A stretch of DNA of 64,000 bases from Microplitis mediator (taxonomy: Eukaryota > Arthropoda > Insecta > Hymenoptera > Braconidae), in assembly GCF_029852145.1 (NCBI RefSeq), contig NC_079978.1, forward strand, positions 21,061,774-21,125,773. The letters run 5' to 3'. A program made the position numbers and the translations under genes. This document shows positions 1 to 12,293 of the stretch, piece after piece. Below the pieces are notes generated by a model. That model had not been told where the DNA came from. It saw only the letters and a program-made list of their open reading frames with translations, and did not search any database. Positions within the stretch are counted from its first letter, which is position 1; each line of letters begins with the position of its first letter.

Positions 1-676
1 TATTGGAGTAATTTTTACCATAGTTCTCTGCATGTGAAATAAATAATTAAAACAAAATCCACACTAATGAAATATCGATTTTTCTGAAAACTTCAAATGT
101 CAATTGTACATTACGCAATTAATTATTAATAGTGATTAGCCATTAAGATAATAAGTAAAGTAACGCGATGCATTAATGTACTGCACTATTCTATTTTTAT
201 TTTCTACGTGGGTTGATTTGATATGTCAGCGCTTTTAGACAGAATGAAAAAAATAAATCGAAATAAAGTAAAACTGCGAACAGAAGCGACAAAGGGGTAA
301 GCTCTGAAGTCGTTCGGTTATAGGATACGTCAAGCTCTACTCGTAGCGTTTTTCATTGGTCGCCCTCTCTCTTCGCTATCACATATCTGGCTATCACTTT
401 CATGACTTGGCGCCTGTTCCAAGAATATGGAAAAAGGGAAAAAGCTCAAAGCGGCATTGCACGATTGACATCAGTAACCGCGCACGAGCTCGCGGTAGTT
501 GTCGGAATATTTTCTAACATTTTATTAGTCACCTATCGTTAAATTGTCAAATACGTTTCTCTAACGTTTAATATACACGTTGATTATTAAATTAAAAATT
601 TCCAATTTTCATAAATAAATAAATAATCTTCTGGAATACTGATCATTGACAAAAGAGCTTATTAAATATTTCAATA
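1..676. other. 5' flank of prohormone-4; no gene seen
   Basis: No open frame with recognisable content. About 280-510 is less AT-rich than its surroundings and may hold the promoter and 5' UTR start of the prohormone-4 gene, but no clear TATA box plus initiator pair could be fixed. The left edge may also carry the end of a neighbouring gene outside the window; nothing supports this directly. Confidence 0.4.
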
Positions 677-2710
677 ATGATTCGAACATTGTCCACTAAT
701 CTGATCATCAGCCTCGCTTTCATTGTCTGTACTTACTTCCGACCAGCTGTAACTATTGATCTCAGCCGATTTTATGGACATGTTCATTCTAAACGTTCAG
801 GTAAGTCTTTGATCATTTTTTATTTTCATTTAAGCAGAAAAAGCTCATCCCTTATCTGATACTCATACACATAAATGAAAGTCTTTGTAATGTTTCCTCA
901 ATGAATGGACATTTAAAATAATTTTTCTCAAAGACAAATTGAAATTTTTCAAAAAATAAATTATTTAGTTTTTAAAAGAATGAAAAATCGTAAATTTACG
1001 GTTTTAAGCCTTTCGTAGTGAATTGAATTGCAGAAAATAATTAGTCATTACCGCTTAGTTAAAAATTAATCGATTGATAAAAATATATCATGTGACATTG
1101 TATACTTGAACTTTTTTTTTTAATTAAGTGGGAGTGCCTTTCCTGCATGCTAGTTATTATATATGCTCTTCTTCGATCGATACACCGTGATAACTGTCGA
1201 GCAACAGTTGCTGCTTTAAGGGAAATATATATAACAGTCGGGTTACATCGGCTTAATATAAAAACTTTTATAAATTAAATTAAATTTATTTATGAATAAT
1301 TTATTATTTTGAGTTAAAAGAGTTTAAGTATCCTTAATATTCTTTTAACTTTAAAAGAGCTTTTTAAAATTAGGTCAGGTACTGTCGATCCGACCGAGTC
1401 TAACGACGTAAATTCTCAAGGTCATCAATTTTGCCGGCAGTTAAAATTAATGTCTCAACAAGGTCTTTCTTGATAATTTATGGGTTCGCTCAGTTTCCAT
1501 TAAACATCCTTTTGTTAAATTTTACTCATTAGCTTTAAAAAATATTCTGTACATGAACAAAAAAAAGACCGAAGAATATTTTAAAAAATAAAATAAGTCT
1601 ACGAAATTTTATAGAAATTTTACAGATAATCTAAACTCAGCTCCCTGAGTTCGAAAACAGTGGGAAGTTTTGGGGTTTTCCCGCAGGGTCAACCGTTTTT
1701 CAGATTTTTTTTTTAATGTACATAATAAATTGTTATTTATTTAGAGTTGTTTTGTCTTTGGCATGAATTGAGCTTAAGAAATAATTAGAGTAAATTTTAT
1801 TAAATTGTATTAGGGGATGCTTGCCACCCTTACGAGCCATTCAAATGCCCCGGAGAAGGAACATGTATTTCTATACAGTATTTATGCGATGGAGCCCCAG
1901 ATTGTCAAGACGGATATGACGAGGATCCTCGGCTTTGTACAGCTGGTGAGTCTAAGCTTTAATAATTTTTAATAATTACTCGTTTAAATTTAAAGTCAAT
2001 ATTTATTTTAATTTTATTTTTTAGCAAGAAGACCACCCGTTGAAGAAACTGCTAGTTTTTTGCAATCTCTTTTAGCTAGTCATGGTCCGAATTACCTCGA
2101 AAAATTGTTTGGTAGTAAGGCGAGAGATGCATTAGCACCCTTGGGTGGCGTTAACATGGTGGCAATTGCACTGTCTGGTAAGAATTAACTGTAGTTTTAA
2201 TTTTAAATAAATTTCAACTTTTATACCAAAAAAAATTCTCGAAAAATCTTTCAAGTATCGAAAATTTCAAAAGTTTACTAATCTAATTTTTTTTTTTTTT
2301 TAATAATATTATTTCAACTATTATTCAAAAAATCACATAAATACGTCTGTTAAAAATTGGATTACTTTTATATTATAATCTTGTTTTTTTACGACTTTGT
2401 CAAGTTTACTTTATTTTATTTTATTATTTACTTATGCAAAGTGTTATTCATAAAAGTAAAAGAGATAATAAAAAGTCCTTTTTATTACAGATATAAAAAA
2501 ATTTTTATTATTTCAGAATCTCAAACGATTGAAGATTTTGGAGCTGCATTACATTTGATGCGTTCAGATCTTGAGCATTTGCGTTCAGTATTTATGGCAG
2601 TTGAAAATGGTGATTTGGGAATGTTAAAATCACTGGGAATCAAAGATTCAGAACTTGGTGACGTTAAATTCTTCCTTGAAAAGCTTGTAAACACAGGCTT
2701 CCTTGACTAG
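677..2710 (+). CDS. Prohormone-4 neuropeptide precursor
   Basis: Secreted neuropeptide precursor of the prohormone-4 family known from honeybee brain. Four coding exons join in frame: 677-800, 1814-1945, 2025-2177 and 2517-2710, all with GT-AG borders, giving 200 aa. A hydrophobic signal peptide covers roughly residues 1-26. It is followed by IDLSRFYGHVHS (27-38) and a Lys-Arg site at 39-40, the expected cleavage point releasing the peptide. Residues 45-83 form an LDL-receptor class A-like module with six cysteines and the acidic CDGAPDC...DGYDED core. A second dibasic pair (Arg-Arg) follows in the CTAARRPP segment. The C-terminal half (ESQTIEDFGAALHLMRSD onward) is a conserved helical-looking region ending in TGFLD. 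The ATG is the first in frame and starts the signal peptide. A polyadenylation signal lies about 170 bases after the stop. Family identity is by strong resemblance to the bee protein; the exact mature peptides are inferred. Confidence 0.94.
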
Positions 2711-2881
2711 AGTGATTAAGACTAAAGAAAATTTTAAAAAGCAGTGTCTCTTAATGAAATAATATCGTCACTGCTATATTTTGCGCGGTTAAAAATATTA
2801 ATATACATATCTTTGAATATTGCGAGATGTTAAAAATAATCGATCGTATATTATAATTAAAAAAAAAAGTTCAAGTATAAA

Positions 2882-2887
2882 AATAAA
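2882..2887 (+). promoter_or_regulatory. Putative polyadenylation signal of prohormone-4
   Basis: AATAAA hexamer 172 bases after the stop codon, the first canonical one downstream. Such hexamers are frequent by chance in this AT-rich DNA, so the assignment is tentative. Confidence 0.35.
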
Positions 2888-3529
2888 TATTGAATTTTTT
2901 TGCCTTGCAATTTAATTTTATAGGAACATAAAAAAAGGACTCGTGTTTATTTTTTTTTTTATTTTTATGTAACACAAAAAACTTTTTGTCGTAATTTAAA
3001 AAAAAATTTTTTGAACATATACATTTTGAATCTACGGTTATCTTAAACTGGGGAATTCATTACTATAACTCATATTCTCTTTATAAATAATGTCTTGCTA
3101 TACAATCTTTACAACTTTCCTATTCGAGCTTATCTACACTAGCTTTGCGTATAATGAATCCAAAAATAATGTAATTCATTAATATTACTGTTTATTTATT
3201 TACGGGGAGAGGGAGAGTGGGAAAATGAAGCATTTAAAATTTATATCTACCTTGAAGTCGGTATGATTATCATTACATCATGATAATTATAGTAATAATA
3301 TAAATATGGATGGCCTACTGAGATTATTATCGGTAGCACACTCTATTATAAAATATATATGATATATTCATTACAAAAAATTGAATTAAGTGATGAAAAT
3401 CATTTTTTTAACTTTATTGTAATGATTTTTTTTTTGTCAGTAACTTCTTCCGTTGAATTAGATTTCTTCCTAATTATACATGTATAAGTAAAGGAATAAT
3501 ATAATCATTATAATGAAAGATTAAATGAA

Positions 3530-3770
3530 ATGGTTTCTGATAGTCAAGCTGACGGAAAGTTTGCGACAACTGGGCGCCAACTTTATGAATAAAATAAAGG
3601 CAAAAGTTGTCATTCCATAAGTTGACGGAACGTTGCCTTGAATTTTCACAAAAAGTTTGCGACAACTTGTAGTCAACAGTTGAAAAGCCTGAAGTTGTCG
3701 TCAACTTAATCACAACTAATTGACATCAACTTTCTGATCAGACAATCTCGCTGTCAGGGTAAACATTAAC
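3530..3770. repeat. Repeat patch with AAGTTTGCGACAACT units
   Basis: Two direct copies of AAGTTTGCGACAACT start near 3557 and 3653, with related inverted pieces (AAGTTGTCGTCAACTT) near 3690-3710. Similar wording (TTGACGTCAA, AAAGTTGTCAT) recurs near 32380-32520 and in the foldback at 27400-28040, suggesting one dispersed family. The ends are not resolved. Confidence 0.4.
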
Positions 3771-5242
3771 TGATTACACTGACAAAAAATCGATCTTTAC
3801 CCGCACATAGGGGTAACATGTTTTAAAATTTTTAATTATTTGTAAATGCAGTGAACTTTCGAATGCACTCAGTCACATTATGGCTTTTCTCAATTCTTTG
3901 TCTGGGTACAGAGATTGTAAACTGAACAAGAAAAAAAGAAGAAATTTAACGAAGCAAAAAAAATATTTATTTTTCAATTAATATAAAAACTTGCGTGGAC
4001 ATATCAGCTGCACAATACAATTGACTAATATATAATCTCAAGTGTGTACGCTTATTGTAGTTATATATTTTTTAACCAAAGACATTTGACTTTTAAATTA
4101 AATGTCAACTATATAAGCATCATTGTACCTGTCAGTGCACTGTATGCACTTTTTCAAAAAATTTTATTATTTTAAACCCTTGTCAAAAGATCAATTAATT
4201 TATGGAAAAATTATATTACAAAACCAAAGATATATTTATCTATTAAATCAATCATAAATTTTTGCCATGGACTCTCAGTAAAAGTTACATTTAAATATAT
4301 ATTTCTTTTTGGTTGACGGTTAATTTTGCGAGACCAGCCTTGAAAACACAAAGGAATGAAATAAGAAGTGTATTTTCCAAAATCAAATTTTACCACGTAT
4401 ATGGCAAAAATTTAAATATGCATTTTTTTTTTTTTTTTAAGTAGATTTCTTATTGAATTACGTCTATTGCAACGGACTCGGGTCTTATGACGAAATTTTC
4501 AGAAAACTTTGCTATATAAAATTTGTTATTATTATCGAAATTATGCCCAACTAATAATTCTTACAGTTTTTGAATTCATTTTAGATGATTTTTATAATAA
4601 AATAAGAAATCTACTTGCATTTCATCTATAGCCAGATGGTACTATTTAATAATAAAAAATGTTTTTTCATTTAATTCTTCCAGTAATTAAATAATCTTCT
4701 AAATACTTTACGGTACTAAACATATCATTCCAGGTCGTGCGTGACTCATATGACAGAAATTATATTTGATATCTATATAAAAAGCTTGAGAAAAATTTAT
4801 TTGTTAAATAAATTGTGAATTAACTGGCTAGTAAGAAAAGTGAATATATAAATATATGATTATTAGCCTAAAATAAGGAAAAATAATAAACATATCATGT
4901 TGCTGTATGCAATACATACATATCAATAGAATTAACTAATAATAATAATGATAAATCAAATTAATTATATCGTAGATTAAGACAACTCCGTACGATAATA
5001 TAAGTATTTCATACCCTTATTTTTCTTGTCTAGTTCTAAAATCGTAATTATAGTTGTTAGTGATTGCTAGAAAATTAATACTGTATTAGACAAGATTGGA
5101 ATATTACACTCATAAATAGTAATATCAAGTTGATCTTCATTTTAAACTTTTTAAGAACAGCTAAATTTTGAGTCGTTCTGATAGAAATTTATTAAGAATC
5201 AATCGAAAATTTTAAACAAAAATATATAAAATTGTGTAAAAT

Positions 5243-5565
5243 ATATCGACTACCCGTCATAAGCTTCTTCTCAATCAGAATTTTTTGAATCCAAACAGCT
5301 TCCCCCACTTAACGGCTCTTTTGAGCCCGTTATAAGTCTCCATAAAAATTGTCTAAATTATAAACTAATAGTAGGAAAAATAGTCAAATTAATCATGAAA
5401 ATTTACTTTATTTGTTTCGCAGAGAAAAATTGAATCAATCTTCAGAAAAATATAATTTATTGTTCATAATAAATAAAATTAAACGCACAGTAGTGGAGAG
5501 ACCGAAATTACAAGCAAAATTTCCCCTACGGCACTTAGACAAGGCTTATGACGAGTAATCGATTG
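5243..5565. mobile_element. Tc1/mariner-like MITE, CAGTCGACTACCCGTC family
   Basis: The left end reads ATCGACTACCCGTCATAAGC and the right end is its near-perfect inverse (GGCTTATGACGAGTAATCGATTG), followed by TA. It is about 320 bp with no coding capacity. The left terminal bases have decayed. Same family as 19107-20060, 30012-30140, 33724-34174 and 43722-43848. Confidence 0.75.
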
Positions 5566-6429
5566 TATGATTGAACAAATTTATGTAAATCATTATTATT
5601 ATATTGTAAAATCTTTCACTAATTTTTTTGCAAGCCAATTATTTTTGCTGTGTTTATAATTATAACTTCAAAAGATTTAAAAATATACTGGGCGAAAAAG
5701 ATTAGGTATCTATTAATTGCTGCTATGATTTAAATAGGGCCTAAATCGTAGCAGAATTTTTAGAAAAATAAATCTATCCATTGATGCTAAAGATTCAAGT
5801 TGTAATATTTTGCTGGAAAAAAAATAAAAATTGTCTCCTTAGCATCTGGGCATGACTAATGAAAGTATAAATGTAATATGTAATTTAGTTGTCACGTTTA
5901 ATATAACATCTAAGTGATTAATATAATTCCTTAGACGATTATTTAAATCCGTTTTAATTAATTTTAATTAAATTTATTACTTCCCTGGATTATTATTAAG
6001 AATAAATAAAGAATTTTTCATTATCTCTTGTCTGGTACAAAAATTAGTTATAATAAGTTTAAAATATATAAAATAATAGATTTTAGAAGTTAATAAGTCA
6101 ATTGATTTGACATATTTCTATATAACTTGTATTTCTTTAATGTTATCATTTATTTATTTAATAAAATCAATTTGAAACTTATTCATGTGTAAATTATTTC
6201 CCAGTAAATTTTTCTGGCTAATCTTGCATCAGAAATTGCTTGCAGATACTAACGCGTGTCTTGCGTCAGATCTGCTCAAAAAGTGACAGAATATCAGTAA
6301 AAATTGTAGCGAAAGGTCTGAGTTTTAACTCAAGACTAGAGGAAAAATACTTCAAGTTTGAATTGGCGTACAATGACGACATTGTTCCATAGTTCGTGTT
6401 TACTATTAGAAAAATACATTCAAAATTTT

Positions 6430-6620
6430 TGCCGCGATGGGGCTCGAAACCTCGACCGTCGTAATCCTACGCAATTTAAATCCCACAATAATTTTTTTTT
6501 CGACGCAGCAGATCAAAATCTACACCCCTGCTAATTTTCAAACCGATCCATTGATTTTTTGATTTTTTCGACCCATTCAAGTCAACGGGTTTTTCCATTT
6601 TTTCGAGGTTCGAGTCCGCT
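6430..6620. repeat. Imperfect foldback with Pol III B-box-like arms
   Basis: GGTTCGAGTCC at 6607-6617 on the plus strand matches the internal B box of tRNA genes. A related sequence, GGTTTCGAGCC, lies on the minus strand at about 6440-6450. The two form an imperfect inverted repeat of roughly 25 nt around a spacer of about 150 bp. No tRNA cloverleaf can be built around either, so this may be a decayed tRNA-derived SINE or a chance match within a foldback repeat. Confidence 0.35.
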
Positions 6621-7411
6621 GCAGAGTCTATTTTGAAGCTCGTTCACTGCCAGCTAGGCTGATCTATCTCATCAAATTTCACGTACCAGAATCCAATTAA
6701 ATTGTATTCAATTTTTGGTTCAATTAATTTTTTTATACCATCATTTGATCATCATGATAGGAATTCTAAATACATTTTTGAAATAAAAAAAAAAGAATTT
6801 TTATATATAATATATGTATATATACATACATTGATTAATATATGTATATATATATTTATATATTTATTTATTTATGATTCATTATACAATAATCAGACAA
6901 ATAACAGTGTAGCGCAACCGTCAAACAATTGTCCGTGTTAAAACATTTTTGTACATGACGATGCCGCTCTGAGAATAACTTTTATTTTTCTTTAATCTAT
7001 TACAGAACTTTATCAAGTTCTAATGCAATTTGTAATTTGGGCCCATACAGGCTCCAGAAAAAAATCATAATAAAAATGCGTATTCACGGACAACCATTCA
7101 GGTAAACGTGTAATAGTTATACTATCTATTTAACCGCTACGATCATGGTTAACTCATATATTCACTCATATAACTACATATTTACCTCAAATTATGTAAC
7201 ATATATATTATTTAATTTTACATTATTTTTATAATATATAATCTTATATTTTTTTGCTGCATTTTTTTTTTTTTTTGATCGATCAATCATCTCTCGAAGC
7301 ATTCTGTATATTAATTAATTAATTTTAAAGAGTTAGAATAATGGAAAAAGTATCATGTATACAATATGTGTTGACGATTTTTTTATTTCATAGATTTATT
7401 GATGAAGACTA

Positions 7412-7873
7412 CACGGAAAAACAATATAGCTTTCATAAGTACATTGTACAGTTACAGTAACAATACGTATTTTTTACACTAAATTAGTACTGTAACGATC
7501 TTCTATGACGTTCTGACGACAGTACGTTAAATAGCTCTGAGAGCTATACGGTAGTTCTGAGACCTTTCTGTAATTTTGCGTATTGCAAATTATATCCCAT
7601 ACTTGGTAATGTTCATCATTAATAAATAAATGATTTTAATAAGACAGAAATTTTTTTTTTTTTAAATGTCTAGCGACAACTGGCGCAAAAATAAATTTGA
7701 AGTTAGACACCGTCATTTGAGCTGGCGAATATAAAAAGTCGTATAGGTCTCACAGCTATACGATAGATGGTTACAGGAGTAATAAAGTATCGGTATTATG
7801 AGCCCTATAAGTATACGTATTGTTAAGTAACGATCTACTTAAGATAATTCCAGGAGCAATATTTTTTTCCATG
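7412..7873. mobile_element. MITE with CACGGAAAAA ends, TA flanked
   Basis: The left end TA|CACGGAAAAACAATAT is inverted at the right end as AATATTTTTTTCCATG|TA. Internal segments are also inverted (GAGCTATACGGTAG near 7540 against the CAGCTATACGAT region near 7750). There is no open frame. TA flanks and CAC termini resemble Tc1/mariner-derived MITEs. Confidence 0.65.
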
Positions 7874-8546
7874 TAGCATTTTGAGAACATTGTATAAGTG
7901 AATGAAAATAAAATTTATTTATACCTATTTTTGGCACGAAAAAATTAAATATTTAATGGTATCATTTTATAGAAAACATTTACTGAATAATAAATTTTCA
8001 GATCCGTCGATAATTAAGTTTTCAAATGAAAGAAATTAAACATCAATCAATAAAACTATAAGTAATAGATACAATGTTCTCGTAATTTACAATTTCTAGC
8101 TTGCGCATTAATATGGCTAGTTTTTTTTTATTTATAAAAAATGGATAACACTAGAGTATGGGATCGTATATTTTTTTTTTTTCAATTATATTTGTGATTT
8201 TAAAACTTAATTTGGTTTTTTGTTTACTATTTTTTTTACTCACAGCATCAATTATTTATTTTTTTAATCTCTCTTTTATTATTAATTATATATCTACACT
8301 TTGTATGTGATTAGATGTACTGAGTTTCAATTTAAATTATACACGTTTCAGGACATAATATATATATAATATATTTTTTCATTATATTAGTTAATAAATT
8401 TTATATATTTAAAAACATCAAAAGCATTAATATTTTAATATATTATTTACTCTATTAATAATTATATATTTAAAAGTATTTTTCATCCATTCCACAACAA
8501 ACACAAAAAATGCCATATATATCTATTAAAATACAGTAACAATAAG

Positions 8547-8583
8547 AATAATAATAATAATAATAAAAGTAATAATAATAATA
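8547..8583. repeat. (AAT)n microsatellite
   Basis: About twelve near-perfect AAT triplets with one interruption (AAAGT). Confidence 0.9.
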
Positions 8584-9021
8584 AATTTATCAATGATTTA
8601 TAAATATTTGCTTATAAAGAAAAGGTACATGTTTTATTTCATTTGCGCGAAAAAATTTTGTTTTTATTCATTATTTATTTATTATTTTCTTTTTTTTTTT
8701 TTTTAATTAAGATACTTAAAATAGTATTTTAAGGCAATTTAGTTTAATTCCACCTGCAATAATATATTTTTACTTAAAAAGCACAAATAGATATTTTTAA
8801 AGAGCAAAAAAGTTAATAAGTATATTTTTAAATCTACAAATACTACAATAAACATCTATCATTAGTTCATTTTATTTTATCCAACGCATTCACTGTTATC
8901 CTGTTTTATACTGTAATAAATGACAAGGTAATTCAGATTTCTACATTTTCCACCAGCGTGACATAATGAGCTTATAATAACATTCTCTTCAATCCATTAT
9001 TGAATACTTTTCTTGCATGTA

Positions 9022-9413
9022 TTCTACTATGAAGAGATATCGCGTGCCAAATGCCAAAAGGGCGTATAAAAGTTATACGCCCTTTTGGCTTTGAAGAACC
9101 AAAAGGGCGTATAATTTTTTTGTTTTTGGTGCCAATCGTTTTGTAAACATATTCTAAGCCTCAAAATAAAAAAAAAAATTTTCAAAGCCAAAAGGGCGTA
9201 TATCTTTAGATACAAATATACAAAGATCTAAAGATATACGCCCTTTTGGCGATAGTACGTCAAAAATTTTTTTTCTGCAGATCTTTACGTTTCGAGCGAT
9301 TCTAAAAAGAATGACAAAAAAAATTTTTTTATACGCCCTTTTGGCATGGAACCCTATCTAACTGCTGTAATACGCCCTTTTGGCATTTGGCACACGATAT
9401 AGTATCATAGTAA
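9022..9413. mobile_element. MITE made of alternating CCAAAAGGGCGTATA units
   Basis: Terminal inverted repeats (TGCCAAATGCCAAAAGGGCG on the left, the reverse complement on the right, then CACGATAT) frame about 390 bp. Inside are seven copies of CCAAAAGGGCGTATA in alternating orientation, near 9052, 9072, 9097, 9186, 9236, 9331 and 9371. The pair at 9187-9250 forms a strong hairpin with TATCTTTAGAT extensions. No protein is encoded. Confidence 0.8.
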
Positions 9414-9415
9414 AG

Positions 9416-9605
9416 TCGGACCATGTTGGCCACCAGCAAAAATTACTATTTCCATCGTAAAATTTACAACAATTATGTCGCAAATTACTGTGACCATTGT
9501 AAATTTTACTATAGTCATAGTAATGTTGCATGTATTCATTTAAATTTCCGTCAGGTGGCCAACATGGTCATAGCATTTCAAACAAGAATAATTTCTCCGT
9601 GCAAT
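9416..9605. repeat. Palindromic element with ACCATGTTGGCCACC ends
   Basis: ACCATGTTGGCCACC at about 9421 is inverted as GGTGGCCAACATGGT at about 9555, and the interior AAATTTAC..GTAAATTT pieces are also inverted. The downstream flank (CATTTCAAACAAGAATAATTTCTCCGTG) matches the copy in the protease intron at 39179-39905. An ORF across it (9423-9620) is an artefact of the repeat. Confidence 0.65.
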
Positions 9606-10939
9606 AAGTGCAAATTATAACCGTAACGCTAAACGATAACTGTGACTTCGATTTACAGATTTAATAAATTAGGATAACCAGCTTTGCATTGAATAAAGTA
9701 TGTGCGTTATAACACGTGGACTAAATCATTATCTGTAAAACGCAATGTCTTTAGCTTCTGTGCGTATACGCTTCGGACTAGTGCCAGAGTCATTGCGATC
9801 GACGAATCATAGCTGACTTAGTCCACTTGTTGCGCAATGTACTATTAAGTTTTACTTGGCGTCCCTTTCTAAAAGAACATTTAAATATCATTTTCTCAAG
9901 TTTTTTTTTTATACAGCTTAACATATTCAACAATAAATAATAAGCAAAGATACGTAATAACTATTGGCAAGAACAATTTTTTTTTTCAATAGAAGTAAAA
10001 GGTTTATATTTAAATTACATTAAATATATATCAGATATTGGCAATTACTTAGAGTATATATTATTATAGCTTGACAATTTCAATTAGCATAATTACACAT
10101 TTAAATCAATAGTATAATTAAATATTGTTTCAATTCCCGCTATTTTTATTATACTCGAAATAATTTTATTTAATATCAAACGTCAATAATTTAAGATCAA
10201 CGTATTGGAAAATCTTATCCTTGTAAATAAATTATTGACACTGACGTGTATTATAACTTACAGTAAACAATAAACATAAAAATAATTCAAATCCTTTGGT
10301 TTTCTTAACTAATAAAATTTTAATTGACAATAATTTTGTGTCAATTAAAATTTTTTTTTATTTGTTTAAATAATTGATTAAGTAGTAAATTTATAATGTC
10401 GGGCAATAGTTTCATTATCTTTCGACTTTATAAGTAAAGCTATAATTAAAAAAAAAAATAAATAACAAAATAGTAATCTTTGGCAAGCGAATTATGTTAA
10501 CAATTTCGGCAAAATGCGCACAATTATACTGTATATACAAAAAATAATAATAAATATAATACTCAGTGTGTTAATAATGTACGAGATCTTTGGTTACACG
10601 TAATCTCAAAAATTATTATCAATAAAAACAATCCGTTCAACGGTATAATTATTCTTGTAAATAAAAAAAAAATAAATAAACTTATGTTTGAATTTTTTTA
10701 GTAGGCATTGCACTGCATTACAAAACTTTAAGACATTCCATTAATTATAATTCTGTCTATACATATATTTTTTTTTTTTTCAATTATTTATTTATATATA
10801 TATAGCTTTGAAAGCAAAGCATAAATAAATTTGTACGTGTTTATTCAGCTAATCCAATAACGACGATCTACAACACGAATTGTTCTATTAAATTTTATTA
10901 AAGTGTCAAAGTAAATAAAAAAAAATGAATCTGTAATAA

Positions 10940-11893
10940 CACCGGCATACAAAAAAAAATAAGTTCTCTGTACTTTTGACGGGACCGATTTATTCCCATG
11001 TATTTTGACCCGCTGAATCCGAATCCGAGGTCCGTTTAACCCGTACACCCTCAGATTTTTAGAAAACTTTAAAAAACCTCAAAAATACACAAAAATCGAC
11101 CGTTTTTTAAATTTATAAATTTTTTTAACCCTAACTAAGCATGATTTTTATGTATTTCGGTCCTCCACATACTAACCTGAAGTTTATTTAAAACATTAGC
11201 CATTTAAAGTCTGAGTAAATTCCAAAAAACCCCAAAAAATTGCAAAAAAGCAAAAAAATTCTTAGTATTGTGATGAAAAAAATTTTATAGGGCTAAATAA
11301 ATAATTATTTTCATGTATGTTTATCTGTCACATATAATTCTCGAACATCCATGGCTCAGATATCTCTAAAATTTTAAATAAATGGCAAAAATTCCCAAAA
11401 AATCGAAAAAAATAAAATTTGGTATAACAAAAATCATTTTTTAAATCGAAATAAATAAAAGAAATCATATTGTTCGATCTGTGATATATATATATATAAA
11501 ATATTTTAGCCTAATACATAAAAAAATTTTAATATGCTTCAAAAAATTTTTTTCATCACAACACTAAGAATTTTTTTGCTTTTTTGCAATTTTTTGGGGT
11601 TTTTTGGAATTCACTCAGACTTTAAATGGCTAATGTTTTAAATAAACTTCAGGTTAGTATGTGGAGGACCGAAATACATAAAAATCATGCTTAGTTAGGG
11701 TTAAAAAAATTTATAAATTTAAAAAACGGTCGATTTTTGTGTATTTTTGAGGTTTTTTTAAGTTTTCTAAAAATCTGAGGGTGTACGGGTTAAACGGACT
11801 TCGGATTCGGATTCAGCGGGTCAAAATACATGGGAATAAATCGGTCCCGTCAAAAGTACAGAGAACTTATTTTTTTTTGTGTGCCGGTGTAAT
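10940..11893. mobile_element. Foldback element of about 950 bp with 350 bp arms
   Basis: The left arm (about 10940-11290) and right arm (about 11541-11893) are near-perfect inverse copies, from the tips (ACACCGGCATAC against GTGCCGGTGT) to the inner edge (AGTATTGTGATGAAAAAAAT). A unique spacer of about 250 bp lies between. There is no open frame with transposase features. Short flanking AAT/TAA similarity exists but no clear target duplication was fixed. Arms this long and similar suggest a recent origin or gene conversion. Confidence 0.85.
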
Positions 11894-12245
11894 CAGTGAA
11901 ATTGAAAAGTACTTATTGGATTGCTTACACATATTGTAAGTATAAAGATAGTTTGTGACTTATTAATTTCTAATATTATATCTGTTATACTGAATTAAAT
12001 AAATGGATTTTTTTTTTTCGAACGATAAAAATATTTTTTTTCTATTTTACGACCCTCTAAATATAAGCACGTAATAGACATATTGACATTTATCATAATA
12101 CTTTATTCGACAATAATTTCTTTCTTTCACGTAATGCATATTTTTTTTTCTTTTACTCTTTAATAATAATATAAATTATCAATAAAAAATATCGTCGAAT
12201 AGCGATTTTTTAATTAAGGACCTGAATTCACTATAACATTTATCA

Positions 12246-12293
12246 TTATTATTATTATTATTATAATTATAATTATTGTTATTATTATTATTA
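12246..12293. repeat. (TTA)n microsatellite
   Basis: Imperfect ATT/TTA triplet run interrupted by ATAATTATAATTATTG. Confidence 0.85.

Larger units (their letters stand above)
8875..9850. repeat. Dispersed repeat, copy 1, interrupted by MITEs
   Basis: The left part (8880-9020: TTATCCTGTTTTAT, AATGACAAGG, TTTTCCACCAGCGTGACATAATGAG) and the right part (9640-9850: GGATAACCAG, GACGAATCATAGCTGACTTAGTC, GCGCAATGTACT) match the copies at 49150-49870 and 61655-62120. Between the halves lie two palindromic insertions (9022-9413 and 9416-9605). I see no coding capacity. The family is not one I recognise. Confidence 0.65.

Noticed and set aside
6607..6617. Possible tRNA gene at a perfect B box
   Set aside because: No A box at the right distance, no acceptor stem and no anticodon arm can be drawn.
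9037..9400. CRISPR-like array of CCAAAAGGGCGTATA repeats
   Set aside because: Repeats alternate in orientation, spacing is irregular and the context is eukaryotic; terminal inverted repeats show it is a MITE.
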